From assembly GCA_021817825.1 (NCBI GenBank), contig JAKAFS010000008.1:1-59562 (forward strand): a DNA stretch of 59,562 nt, in the 5' to 3' direction. The position numbers and the translations under genes were made by a program. This DNA comes from Deltaproteobacteria bacterium (GTDB lineage: Bacteria > Desulfobacterota > Syntrophia > Syntrophales > UBA5619). Numbering within the stretch: position 1 is the stretch's first letter; the number at the start of each line of letters is the position of its first letter. Below the pieces are notes generated by a model. That model had not been told where the DNA came from, did no database searches, and was given only the letters and a program-made list of their open reading frames with translations. Shown piece after piece: positions 50,662-59,210 of the stretch.

Positions 50662-51741
50662 TCAATAAATGATATTGAACAGATAACCAACCACCATGAT
50701 GCCGGAGGCAACAACGCCGGCAAAGACCAGAATCAGCTGTAGCTTAACCACCTTTTTCAGGATGATCATTTCCGGCAGGGACAGGCCGATCACCGACATC
50801 ATGAAGGCCAGCGACGTGCCGAGCGATGCCCCCTTCTCCAGGAGGGCTTGGATGATCGGGATGATCCCGGCGGCATTGGAATAGAGCGGCACACCGATCA
50901 GTACTGCGGCAGGCACCGACCACCAGGCGGATTTGCCCATCAGGGAGGCCATGAAATTTTCCGGCACATAGCCATGGACGCCCGCCCCGACGGCAATACC
51001 TATTGCGATATAGATCCACACCTTCGCGACGATATCGACGACCGCGGCGGTGCCGGCCTGGATTCTTTCGGAGAAAGGCGTTTTTCGGTCCTCGATAGTC
51101 AGCTCCGCGGCCTTGATCTCGTATACCCAGGGTTCGACAAAACGCTCCACCTTGAGCCGACCGATCACCCACCCCGCCGTAATGGCGATCAGAAGGCCGG
51201 TCGCAACGTAGAGAAGGGCGGTTTTCCAGCCGAAAAGGCCGAAGAGCAGGACCAGTGCCACCTCGTTGATCATCGGCGCGGCGATCAGAAAGGAGAAGGT
51301 GACCCCCAATGGGATGCCGCTTTCCATGAAACCGATGAAGAGCGGAATTGCCGAGCAGGAGCAGAAGGGCGTCACGATACCGAGCGTGCTCGCCATGACG
51401 TTACCCAGAAAGAGCGGTTTTCCCTCCAGCGCTTTTCTCGTCTTTTCGGGTGAAAAATAGGAGCGGATGATACCCACGACAAAAACGATGGCCACCAGGA
51501 GCATCAGCACCTTGGGAACCTCGAAGATGAAAAACCGCAAGGCCTCGGTGAAAGGGGATTTCCGATCCAGCGCCAACAGGGAATAAACAAGCCAATCGAC
51601 CCCTTCTTCCAGATAAAGGTAGAGTAGCACGAACGGCGGGAACAGCACCGCCGGGAGCCACAGCGTCACTTCAAATCTTTCCGGCCCCAACGGAATGGCG
51701 ACCGATTCGGTTTTATCTTTCTTCACACAGCAGTCGGACAT
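50662..51741 (-). CDS. DUF318/ArsP-type permease
   Basis: 359 residues from ATG at 51741. N-terminal Cys pair (SDCCVKKD) and about eight or more helices. The hallmark TPFCSCSAIPLFIGFMESGIPLGVTFSFLIAAPMINEVAL is repeated in weaker form in the second half (YSNAAGIIPIIQALLEKGASLGTSLAFMMSVIGLSLPEMIIL). Relatives export organoarsenicals or other thiol-reactive metals. Follows the ArsR-type gene by 41 bases. Confidence 0.88.
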   Translation of the reverse strand: MSDCCVKKDKTESVAIPLGPERFEVTLWLPAVLFPPFVLLYLYLEEGVDWLVYSLLALDRKSPFTEALRFFIFEVPKVLMLLVAIVFVVGIIRSYFSPEKTRKALEGKPLFLGNVMASTLGIVTPFCSCSAIPLFIGFMESGIPLGVTFSFLIAAPMINEVALVLLFGLFGWKTALLYVATGLLIAITAGWVIGRLKVERFVEPWVYEIKAAELTIEDRKTPFSERIQAGTAAVVDIVAKVWIYIAIGIAVGAGVHGYVPENFMASLMGKSAWWSVPAAVLIGVPLYSNAAGIIPIIQALLEKGASLGTSLAFMMSVIGLSLPEMIILKKVVKLQLILVFAGVVASGIMVVGYLFNIIY

Positions 51742-51782
51742 GCTCCTAACCTCATAAGCCGTTTTTCTAATCCCTCCTGATG

Positions 51783-52133
51783 TCACTCGCGGACGCGGCA
51801 GAGCTCCTCCCTATGAAGCCCGGCACTCCTTACGGAGAGATCGCGGATCTCCGGATCATCCCCCAGCCAATGCTTCAGGTTTCCCAAGAGAGACGCCGCA
51901 TAGGGGCTGCGGCTGCCATCGCTCAGGAAATAGTTGACCCAGAGACCGTCTTTCTTTCTCCCCACGAGACCCGCGCCCTCCAGGCTTTTCAAATGTTTGG
52001 AAACGGTTGGCTGGGCAATTCCCAGCGAGGCCTGGATCTCGCAGACGCACATTTCGCGCTGCTGAAGCAGCTTCAGAAGCTTCACCCGGTTGGGATCGGA
52101 CAGCGCTTTCATGACTTTGATAAATTCCTTCAT
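51783..52133 (-). CDS. ArsR-family metal-responsive repressor
   Basis: 116 residues from ATG at 52133 (GGAG 8 bases upstream). Winged helix-turn-helix with LKALSDPNRVKLLKLL and TVSKHLKSLEGAGLV. The metal site is the classic CVC in REMCVCEIQ. An extra ~35-residue C-terminus carries one more Cys near the end (HREELCRVRE). Represses the operon until arsenite (or a similar soft metal) binds. A strong promoter lies 28 bases upstream of the ATG. Confidence 0.93.
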   Translation of the reverse strand: MKEFIKVMKALSDPNRVKLLKLLQQREMCVCEIQASLGIAQPTVSKHLKSLEGAGLVGRKKDGLWVNYFLSDGSRSPYAASLLGNLKHWLGDDPEIRDLSVRSAGLHREELCRVRE

Positions 52134-52160
52134 CACATTGTCTCCATATTCCCCAAAATG

Positions 52161-52188
52161 AATATAGTATCTGTATAGGCTTTGTCAA
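52161..52188 (-). promoter_or_regulatory. Promoter of the arsR-led operon
   Basis: Minus strand TTGACA (52183-52188), 16-base spacer, TATATT (52161-52166). The spacer and -10 are rich in TAT/ATA symmetry (TATACAGATACTATA), a plausible ArsR site. Confidence 0.75.
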
Positions 52189-52275
52189 GCAGAAATCATC
52201 CCCTCGGAATCGCAACGTCGTAATAAAAAAAATTGTGTTCCAGCGTCGGCAGCAACTGAAAATAAAGGATATTTT

Positions 52276-53184
52276 TCAAACAAATCCCAATTTGGCGAGC
52301 CGCTCCTTCACCTTCTCTTCGCTCATGAATCCCTGCTGACGAAAGACCTCCCTGCCGGCACGATCGAAGAAGACCACCGTCGGGATGACCTGAACCTGAT
52401 ACTCGGCGGCAAGTTGCTGGTATTTCTGAACGTCGATGATCAGCACCTCCAGTTTGCCCGTGTAATCCTGGCGGACCTTTTGCAGCACCGGCCGAAGCTG
52501 GCGACAGGGGAGGCAGCTGTTGGAACCGAAATCGACGATCAGCGGTTTGCCGCCTGCCAGGGCCTTGCGAAAATCCGCTTCCGACTGGGTTTCCATTCCG
52601 GCGGGAACCACGACCAGCGTCTGAAGCGCCTTCCCGTCGATCTCGATCTTGGCATCCTTGCGCAAACCGGCGACCAGTTTCTCCGCCTCCTCGGCTTGGC
52701 GCTGCTCCTCGACCATCTGCCGGATCAGGGGGATGACATCCTCCTTTTTGCGGCCGGCCATCTGCCCTTTGTAGGCTTCATAAATCTGTTCCGCCACTTC
52801 AGGGGCAAGCGGGGGGAGAGCTGCCAGCTTCTTTTCGAGATAAGCCATGATCGTCGCGGTTTCCGCATCATCCAGTCCCGCGGCCGGTGTCGGCGCAACC
52901 CCCGCCTTGGGAGCGGCCACCCCTTCCTTTTTCGCCTGTTGCAGGAGCAAGGTGCGAGTAATCATGACATCGAGCATCTTGCCGGGATCTTCCTTGACAA
53001 GATCCCGGGTGGCGGGATCGATCTTTTCCAACTCCGCCTGAAAACGGGCCACCGAAATCGTCTCCCCGTTGACCGAGGCCAGCACCGGCTTGCCCAGAGG
53101 GCCGATGGTAAACAGGTAGACCGCAAAACCGCCGAGGACGAGCACCGTCAGCACCGCAATCTTGATCTTGCTTTTTTTGCTCAT
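52276..53184 (-). CDS. Membrane-anchored SurA-N-like / thioredoxin fusion
   Basis: 302 residues from ATG at 53184 (AAAGG 6 bases upstream). One N-terminal helix (about 8-28) anchors it. Residues 33-180 resemble a SurA/PpiC-type chaperone region (LASVNGETISVARFQAELEKI...MLDVMITRTLLLQQAKKEGV). Residues 205-302 are a thioredoxin domain with NSCLPCRQL and VIPTVVFFDRAG. Probably a periplasmic thiol-disulfide protein with its own substrate-binding arm. This intact thioredoxin domain is close in sequence to the broken one at 47684-47992. Confidence 0.83.
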   Translation of the reverse strand: MSKKSKIKIAVLTVLVLGGFAVYLFTIGPLGKPVLASVNGETISVARFQAELEKIDPATRDLVKEDPGKMLDVMITRTLLLQQAKKEGVAAPKAGVAPTPAAGLDDAETATIMAYLEKKLAALPPLAPEVAEQIYEAYKGQMAGRKKEDVIPLIRQMVEEQRQAEEAEKLVAGLRKDAKIEIDGKALQTLVVVPAGMETQSEADFRKALAGGKPLIVDFGSNSCLPCRQLRPVLQKVRQDYTGKLEVLIIDVQKYQQLAAEYQVQVIPTVVFFDRAGREVFRQQGFMSEEKVKERLAKLGFV

Positions 53185-53486
53185 GGTTTTCCTTTCAAAA
53201 ACAACTTTTAGGTCTTGGATTAGGCCGTGGGGAAACCGGCCGCTTGGCGGTCGACAGAGTCTTGGGGATCGCTTCCGAAACGGTTTCCCGGACAACTGTA
53301 CATTTCCGTTTGGCTATATACGCACAAACAACCCCCTGTCAAGCCTATTTCGCCGATTCGACCTGGGACTCTTACCGCAAACCGAGCGGCATCATCGGCA
53401 TCCCAAAACGGGCAAACCTCAAGGCGATGCGGGATGGGACTTCAGATGACTCGACGAGGAAAGCCCCGAGATTTCAGGCCTGTCGT
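53185..53486. other. Intergenic region with promoter
   Basis: 302 bases holding the promoter of the thioredoxin fusion. The remaining part next to the PLD gene stop shows no supported gene or hairpin. Confidence 0.5.
53315..53342 (-). promoter_or_regulatory. Promoter of the SurA-N/thioredoxin fusion gene
   Basis: Minus strand TTGACA (53337-53342), 16-base spacer, TATATA (53315-53320); leader about 125 bases. Confidence 0.62.
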
Positions 53487-55079
53487 TTACAGCAGTTCGT
53501 CCGGTGCGAGGCGCCCCAATAGGCTGGCAAAGAATCGCCGCCAGAATCCGGCGGGCTCCTGGTCATAGTGGAGCTCTTTGCCATCCTCTGCGGTGATCCA
53601 TTGGAGAGACTTCTCCTCCAGTGCCATTTCGTTGAGTACCACACGAAAGACACGGGCAGGCTGAACCGCTTCCGCGAACAGCGCGGCAAGTTCCGCGCCG
53701 ATTTGGTCGCTCTCCAGCAGTACGGCGACTTCGGTATTGAGTTGGCGAGAGCGGGGATCCAGATTCATGGACCCGATGAGCACCTGATGTTGATCGACCA
53801 GAACCGCCTTGGCGTGCAGGCTGGCGCCCGACGAGGCGCCCAGTGGCCAGGCACGGCCGAGGTTCAGTGGCGCATTGGGGCGCATCTCGAACAGCTCCAC
53901 GCCTGCGGCCAGCAGGCTTTCACGAACTCGCGCATAACCGGCATGCACCACCGGCACATCGGTGGAGGCAAGCGAATTGGTGAGGATGCGAACACGGACG
54001 CCACGCCGGACAAGGGCGCTCAGAAGGCCGATCCCCTGTTCGCTCGGGATGAAGTAGGGAGAGATCAGGATGACCTCATTTCGGGCTGCCTCAAACAACA
54101 TGCGCAGGTGCGATGGGAATGTCTGCCGCGATGGCGTATCGACGTTGTCGCCAGGAAGCTTCGCGGGCTTGTCATAAATGGCTTTGGCGCCTGCGGGGAT
54201 GATCGCCAGTTGCCCGGAGAGCAATTGGCGTCCCAAGCGGGTTTCGCGCAGCGCCCGCGCATAGACGGTATCGCGAAAGCCTTCCAACCGTTCCTCCAAG
54301 ATCCGTTCGAATCCGGCAAGCTGTTCCGGCCCCGGAGGGTCGGAAACAAAAGCCTCGACCGGCAGGGCCCATTCGCTGTTCCAGTATTCGTCAAAGCTCC
54401 GCGAGAGGTCACGCACCACGGGACCTGTTGCGAGAGCGTCGAGATCGGAGAAATTGACCGTGTGGTGCGCGTCGAAGTACTCGTCGCCCAGATTGCGCCC
54501 GCCCACGATCGCCGCGGCGTTGTCCGCGATCCACAGTTTGTTGTGCATGCGGCGATTGAGCCGCGTCGAATCGCCGAGAAACTCGAGCAGACGGGAGATT
54601 CCCAGGGGACCGCGGCTCAGGAAAGGGTTGAAGATACGAACCTCGATGTTCGGATGCGCTGAAAAGGTGGCCAGGTCGAAGTCCCTGCCCACCGCATATA
54701 GATCGTCAATCAGCAGCCGCACGCGCACGCCGCGCTGGGCAGCACGCAATACGCGGTAGAGGAGAAGCTGCGTCGTTACATCCTCGTGCAGGGTGTAGTA
54801 CTGAAGGTCGAGAGTGCGTTGCGCGTTCTCGGCAAGTCCGGCACGCATGCTCAAGGCCTCCAGCCCCGTATCGAGCAGGTAGAATCCCGATTGCCCATCG
54901 TAGCCGGCGATCTGGCGATCCAAGGCGCGACCGAGCGGCGTTTCTTCGGGATGGAGCCACGCCTCGGACGAAGGGCGCGGCACATCGCGGCGCAAACCAG
55001 TGCAGCCGGCCAACGTGACCGCGAACAGGAGGACGAAAATGGCGGCGAAGAGCGGACGCTGGGTATTCAGATAGTTCAT
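53487..55079 (-). CDS. Phospholipase-D-family lipoprotein (cardiolipin-synthase-like)
   Basis: 530 residues from ATG at 55079 (AAAGG 4 bases upstream). Signal peptide with lipobox LAGC (about 22-25). Two HxKx4D motifs: MHNKLWIADNAAAIVGGRN and LHAKAVLVDQHQVLIGSMNLDPRS. These are the catalytic pair of PLD-type phosphatidyltransferases. Overall layout matches ClsC-like proteins. Being lipid-anchored it would act on the periplasmic side. Alone behind a strong terminator, with no obvious promoter found. Confidence 0.9.
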   Translation of the reverse strand: MNYLNTQRPLFAAIFVLLFAVTLAGCTGLRRDVPRPSSEAWLHPEETPLGRALDRQIAGYDGQSGFYLLDTGLEALSMRAGLAENAQRTLDLQYYTLHEDVTTQLLLYRVLRAAQRGVRVRLLIDDLYAVGRDFDLATFSAHPNIEVRIFNPFLSRGPLGISRLLEFLGDSTRLNRRMHNKLWIADNAAAIVGGRNLGDEYFDAHHTVNFSDLDALATGPVVRDLSRSFDEYWNSEWALPVEAFVSDPPGPEQLAGFERILEERLEGFRDTVYARALRETRLGRQLLSGQLAIIPAGAKAIYDKPAKLPGDNVDTPSRQTFPSHLRMLFEAARNEVILISPYFIPSEQGIGLLSALVRRGVRVRILTNSLASTDVPVVHAGYARVRESLLAAGVELFEMRPNAPLNLGRAWPLGASSGASLHAKAVLVDQHQVLIGSMNLDPRSRQLNTEVAVLLESDQIGAELAALFAEAVQPARVFRVVLNEMALEEKSLQWITAEDGKELHYDQEPAGFWRRFFASLLGRLAPDELL

Positions 55080-55117
55080 GGAGCCTTTCGTCGGGATAGC
55101 TATAGAGAAAAGACCAC

Positions 55118-55154
55118 GGGAAGCTCTCCGCAAGCAAGCTGCGGAGAGCTTCCC
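55118..55154 (-). terminator. Long terminator hairpin after the 4Fe-4S protein gene
   Basis: Perfect 15-bp stem (55118-55132 with 55140-55154), 7-base loop, followed on the minus strand by a T-containing stretch. It lies 27 bases past the stop at 55182 and ends the sigma-54-controlled operon. Confidence 0.8.
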
Positions 55155-55181
55155 GCCCTTATGTGAGGGGTGTTCGCTTCC

Positions 55182-56768
55182 TCATTTTCCTGACGGCCCC
55201 TCCACGAGCAGCTGCTTCATGAAATCGATCGGTTTGGTATTGTAGCGGGCGGCGATATCCTTCACGGTCTCGCCTTCTTTTGCGGTGAAGTTGTTTGCCG
55301 CTAATCGCTTCTTGAGGTACTCCCCGTCGATATTATTTTCTTTGGCTATCTGGGCAAGGGTTTTCTCTCCGACCCCCTTGCCTTCGAACTGGGCCTGCAC
55401 CGATTCCACCGTATAGGCGGCTGTCTTTTGTGCGGCAGGTGCCGCTGCACCGGGAGCCGGTTGTCCGGCGGAGGCCGTCGGCTTCGCGGCCGGCGCAGCT
55501 TTGGTTTCCTGCGGCTTGGCGGGCTGGGCCTTGGGGGTGGCTACGGGCGCCGGGACCGACACGGCAGGAGGCGCGGCAGCAGGGACGGCCGGAGCCACCG
55601 CGGTAAAACCGATGGATTCGGCGATGAAGGTCCGGACGCCGCTCACGAATCCGTCCGCCCCTTCCGTGGGCAGCTTGTTATCGCCGGCAATTTTCTTGAG
55701 CATCTCGTTCGTTTTCGTATCCCCGGGCAGATTGAATTTCTTGAGGATGGCCTCGACGGGAACCTTGAACTCCTGGGAGACCATATCGAGCGTCATGCTC
55801 CCCTTGATCCTGGCGGGATCGAGCTTGCCGCTCTGGTTCGTCAGCGCTTCGGCGGCGCTGGTATAGCCGGTCTTCCAGTAACCGAGCTGCTCGGCGATCC
55901 AGACGGGACCGAAGAAAATCACCAGGGTCAGGACGCCGTAGGCCAGCCAGCGAATCGGGATTTTGCGTGAGGCGCTGAATTCGAGCGTCTTGTCTACGGG
56001 ACAGTTCGCGACGCAGTCGCCGCAGGCCAGGCATTCCGGACTGGTGACACGCGGTTTCGTGGAAATGTCGATCTGGGCGGGGCAAACTCGATCGCATTTT
56101 TTGCAGTTAATGCAGGTCTTTTCGTTACGGGCGATCCGGGTCGGCGAAATTTTAGAGACGATGCCCAGAAAGGCGCCCATGGGACAGAAATAGCGGCAGA
56201 AGTTGTTGGGCAGCCAGAGCGAACCGACCAGGGCCGCGACCAGAAACAACAAACCGATCAGAAATTCTCCGGACAACTCTTCCCAGCCGGCCGCGATGTG
56301 CGCATAGGCGGCCCAGGGGTCGTAGGGGGCATAGACGAGGGTGCCGACCCGCCAAGTGAAATAGAGGATGACGACGAGGCCCACATATTTTAGGTATTGC
56401 AGCCACCGTTCGAGGTTCTGCGGGACCTGCACCTTTTTTATCTTCAGCAAACGGGCCAGGCGGTCAAAAAGGGCTTGCAGCGTCCCCAGGGGACAGATCC
56501 AGCCGCAGAAGGCGCGGTTGAGCAGGACCACCAGCAGCACGGTCACTCCCAGTAGGATCATGGTGGCCGGCATGATCTTTTCGACGTAGCCGCCGGACAG
56601 GATCAGTTTGTAGATCGATTCCAGCCCGCCGAAGGGGCAGTAGGCATGGGCATTGGCGGCCTCCATGACCCCCTTGAGCTGGTGCATGACGGCCAGGTAG
56701 GTGGCATAGGCCAGGATGAAAAACTTCACACCGTACTGGAAGACGCGTGATAGCTTCATAGTATTCAT
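55182..56768 (-). CDS. NapH-type membrane 4Fe-4S protein with repeated C-terminal helical motif
   Basis: 528 residues. About five helices. YCPFGGLESIYKL near 44 and CGWICPLG near 88 are NapH/YccM-like. Two 4Fe-4S sites follow: CINCKKCDRVCP (about 225) and CLACGDCVANCP (about 252). After a last helix the chain runs through an Ala/Pro linker (about 385-450). It contains three copies of a T(L/V)xxIAxxxNxxxxxLxKxL-like motif near 320, 470 and 503, the last LysM-like. Moves electrons across or along the membrane; partner unknown. AGGAGG lies 6 bases before the ATG. Third gene of the sigma-54 operon. Confidence 0.85.
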   Translation of the reverse strand: MNTMKLSRVFQYGVKFFILAYATYLAVMHQLKGVMEAANAHAYCPFGGLESIYKLILSGGYVEKIMPATMILLGVTVLLVVLLNRAFCGWICPLGTLQALFDRLARLLKIKKVQVPQNLERWLQYLKYVGLVVILYFTWRVGTLVYAPYDPWAAYAHIAAGWEELSGEFLIGLLFLVAALVGSLWLPNNFCRYFCPMGAFLGIVSKISPTRIARNEKTCINCKKCDRVCPAQIDISTKPRVTSPECLACGDCVANCPVDKTLEFSASRKIPIRWLAYGVLTLVIFFGPVWIAEQLGYWKTGYTSAAEALTNQSGKLDPARIKGSMTLDMVSQEFKVPVEAILKKFNLPGDTKTNEMLKKIAGDNKLPTEGADGFVSGVRTFIAESIGFTAVAPAVPAAAPPAVSVPAPVATPKAQPAKPQETKAAPAAKPTASAGQPAPGAAAPAAQKTAAYTVESVQAQFEGKGVGEKTLAQIAKENNIDGEYLKKRLAANNFTAKEGETVKDIAARYNTKPIDFMKQLLVEGPSGK

Positions 56769-56889
56769 TCTTTACCTCCTCTTTTCAACATTTCAGCAAC
56801 AATGCCGAACATCAACAAATCCTGGAGCTTTCCGCCCACAAGGCGGGGCCTGCGGGTGACGCTCCCGATCATGAACATTGCCCGGGCGG

Positions 56890-57393
56890 CTACTTCCCCC
56901 CCCCGGGCCGGCTACCGGAGCCGCGCGGCGAATCGGCCTTGCCATGGGGACCGTCCCAGAGCGGGGTGCCGGTTTTGCTTCTCAGCGCGATGGTTCTTAC
57001 CTGTTGGATCAAATGCACCGTCTGGGCGATGATGTACAGATTGGAATCTCTGCCGAGGGATTTCGATCCCATCACCCGTACTTCGTCGCCAATCGAAACC
57101 TTTATTTTCAACTCGTCCCAGTACCAGGGCGGGCAGGTGACTACCGCATACGTCTCCCACTCGGTTTCAAGGCTTACAATGACCGGACCGCTGCCTGAGG
57201 GGCGATAAACAGCGGCGATTTTGCCCTGCAACTCTCCCACGGTGTTGAGGTCGAATCCGCCGGGAAAGTGGATGCCGCTTTGTTCAAAGGGCTTGGTCGA
57301 TTCGGCGGCGCCGGCAAGGGAGATCGCCAGGAAACACAAAACAGCCGCGAGCAGGGCGCCCCTCAGGGGCACCCTGCCGGTGAATGCGCTCAT
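56890..57393 (-). CDS. Exported OB-fold-like protein
   Basis: 167 residues from ATG at 57393, one base after the stop of the upstream gene, hence coupled. Signal peptide about 1-30 (ALLAAVLCFLAISLAGAAES). The core GELQGKIAAVYRPSGSGPVIVSLET...VSIGDEVRVMGSKSLGRDSNLYIIAQTV has the strand pattern of an OB fold. CPPWYW is unusual. It ends in a Gly/Ser/Arg tail. A longer frame to 57462 exists but has no ribosome-binding site. Function unknown. Confidence 0.65.
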   Translation of the reverse strand: MSAFTGRVPLRGALLAAVLCFLAISLAGAAESTKPFEQSGIHFPGGFDLNTVGELQGKIAAVYRPSGSGPVIVSLETEWETYAVVTCPPWYWDELKIKVSIGDEVRVMGSKSLGRDSNLYIIAQTVHLIQQVRTIALRSKTGTPLWDGPHGKADSPRGSGSRPGGGK

Positions 57394-57394
57394 C

Positions 57395-57697
57395 TTAGCT
57401 TTCTGCGGCGCCACGATTGCCTGCTCCATATCTTTGGCCTGCGCCGCGATTGCCTTTCCCATCTCTCAGGCCTGCCCCTCTGTTCAGATGCAGGCTGCCC
57501 GCCCGGGTCCGGCCGGAACCATCACGGAGCTGTTGTCCGTTGTTCGGACAATCCGCCCGGATCTGCCTTGCCGGCGCTACCTGCGTGTTTGCCCGAGGTC
57601 CTGCCGCACCTTGGGCGGCAAGAGCGGTAAGGGGTGCCGCCACTGCCGCGATGAGCAACCCTGCCATCAACCATTTACCCAGTTTTGTTGTTTTCAT
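57395..57697 (-). CDS. Small exported Gly/Arg-rich protein
   Basis: 100 residues. Signal peptide MKTTKLGKWLMAGLLIAAVAAPLTALAA. The mature part has an RADCPNNGQQ segment and a low-complexity tail of RGAGxRxGxGNRGA units (LNRGAGLRDGKGNRGAGQRYGAGNRGA). AAGGAGG lies 6 bases before the ATG. First gene after the sigma-54 promoter, so probably abundant when induced. No family recognised. Confidence 0.65.
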   Translation of the reverse strand: MKTTKLGKWLMAGLLIAAVAAPLTALAAQGAAGPRANTQVAPARQIRADCPNNGQQLRDGSGRTRAGSLHLNRGAGLRDGKGNRGAGQRYGAGNRGAAES

Positions 57698-57742
57698 TTT
57701 ATTCCTCCTTGAAGTTTAGGTACCTGTTTGAATACCTAAAGA

Positions 57743-57757
57743 GCAAGGCCCGTGCCA
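57743..57757 (-). promoter_or_regulatory. Sigma-54 (-24/-12) promoter
   Basis: Minus strand TGGCACGGGCCTTGC: TGGCAC (57752-57757), 5 bases, TTGC (57743-57746 on the complementary strand). This matches the RpoN consensus in every fixed position. Transcription enters the 57697 gene about 35 bases on. Confidence 0.9.
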
Positions 57758-57841
57758 TTGGTTATGCGTTTCTCAACCATCAGCAATTACACATTATATT
57801 TACATATCATCCTTTCGACACACCGGTCATCCTCAGGACGC

Positions 57842-57879
57842 AGTGCAACCGATGCACCGGCAAACGCAGATTTTGCACT
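57842..57879. promoter_or_regulatory. Inverted repeat, candidate enhancer site or hairpin
   Basis: AGTGCAA (57842-57848) and TTGCACT (57873-57879) form perfect 7-base arms 24 bases apart, 90-125 bases upstream of the -24 element. That is the usual place for activator binding. It also lies 5 bases past the regulator stop, so it could instead be a terminator. Confidence 0.4.
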
Positions 57880-57884
57880 CAGCA

Positions 57885-59210
57885 CTACAGTCCATACTCC
57901 TTGATCCGGTACTGGAGGGTCCTTAGAGAAATGCCGAGCCGCTCTGCGGCCTTTTTACGATTCCCGCCCACCTGCTCCAGCGTCTTCAGGATGGTTTCCC
58001 GTTCACCTGCCTCAAGAAGCCCCTTGGTGGCTTCATCTTTCAGTGCCCTTTCCAGGTTGAGGTTTTCGGGACCGATGGTCGTCTGGGAAAGAATAACCGC
58101 CCGCTCAACCACATTCTGTAGTTCCCGGATATTTCCCGGCCAGTGATAGATTCCGAGGAGCCCTTTTGCCTCTGCTGTAAAGGCAGGCGCCCTTTTCCCG
58201 AGAGACTGAGCGAATTTATTTACGAAGAATTCCGCCAGCGGCACAATCGCTTCCGGCCTCTCAGTAAGGGAAGGAAGGTTGATGGGAAAGACATTGAGAC
58301 GATAGAAGAGATCTTCCCGAAAACGTCCGGCGGCCACTTCTGCCTTCAAGTCTTTGTTGGTTGCCGAAATGATCCGGATGTCGACGGGCTTGGGGTTTGT
58401 TCCGCCGACCCTTTCGTAGACCCGCTCCTGAATGACCCTTAAAAGTTTTACCTGCATCGCGGGAGAAATTTCGCCCACCTCGTCCAGGAAGATCGTGCCG
58501 CCGTCAGCGACCTCGAACCGTCCCTTCCGCGTCGAGACGGCCCCGGTGAAGGCGCCTTTCTCATGACCGAACAGTTCGCTCTCTAAAAGCGTATCGACCA
58601 GGGCGGCGCAGTGTATTGCCACCAGGGGCTTTTCACGCCGCGGACTGAGCTGGTGAATGACGCGCGCCACAAGCTCCTTACCGGTTCCGCTCGCACCGCC
58701 GATCAATACGGTCGCCGTGGTCGCGGCGACGCTTCGCACCATTTCCTGAACCTTCCGCATCTTCTCGCCCAGAAAGATCATTTCCAGAGGCGGAAACTGC
58801 TTTCCCAGTTCTTCGGAAAGCAAAGCGATCTTTTCTTCCGCTTCCGCGCCTTTCAGGACACGACGGACGATATGGCGAAGCTCTTCCGGACTCTGGAAAG
58901 GTTTCGTCAGATAGTCGGCCGCGCCGGCCTTCATGGCCTCTACCGCGTTGTGGATCGAACCGTAGGCGGTGATAATCACCCAGGGTAGCGAAGGTTTCGC
59001 CTCGCGCCCGGCCTGCATCAGATCGACACCGCTCATGTCGGGCATCTTGAGATCCGTAATGACCAGATCAAAATCCCTGTTTTGGGCTTTATGGAGCCCG
59101 GTTCTGCCATCGGTTGCCGTATCCACATCATACCCGTCTTCGCGCAAGATGGTTTCGATGAATGTTCTCATCAGTTCGTCGTCATCGACCACGAGGATGG
59201 ACTTACTCAT
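57885..59210 (-). CDS. NtrC-family sigma-54 response regulator
   Basis: 441 residues. Receiver domain with VVDDDE and phospho-acceptor Asp53 (ITDLKMPDMS). AAA+ domain about 145-380: Walker A GGASGTGKE, ESELFGHEKGAFTGA (the sigma-54 contact loop), GGTIFLDEVGEIS. C-terminal Fis-type helix-turn-helix (GNRKKAAERLGISLRTLQYRIKEYGL). Overlaps the end of the kinase gene (ATGA). Directly upstream of an operon with a perfect sigma-54 promoter, its probable target. Confidence 0.96.
   Translation of the reverse strand: MSKSILVVDDDELMRTFIETILREDGYDVDTATDGRTGLHKAQNRDFDLVITDLKMPDMSGVDLMQAGREAKPSLPWVIITAYGSIHNAVEAMKAGAADYLTKPFQSPEELRHIVRRVLKGAEAEEKIALLSEELGKQFPPLEMIFLGEKMRKVQEMVRSVAATTATVLIGGASGTGKELVARVIHQLSPRREKPLVAIHCAALVDTLLESELFGHEKGAFTGAVSTRKGRFEVADGGTIFLDEVGEISPAMQVKLLRVIQERVYERVGGTNPKPVDIRIISATNKDLKAEVAAGRFREDLFYRLNVFPINLPSLTERPEAIVPLAEFFVNKFAQSLGKRAPAFTAEAKGLLGIYHWPGNIRELQNVVERAVILSQTTIGPENLNLERALKDEATKGLLEAGERETILKTLEQVGGNRKKAAERLGISLRTLQYRIKEYGL

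Noticed and set aside
53244-53522. 92-residue plus-strand frame at the end of the PLD gene
   Set aside because: No motif or ribosome-binding site, and it overlaps the thioredoxin-fusion promoter and the PLD gene end.
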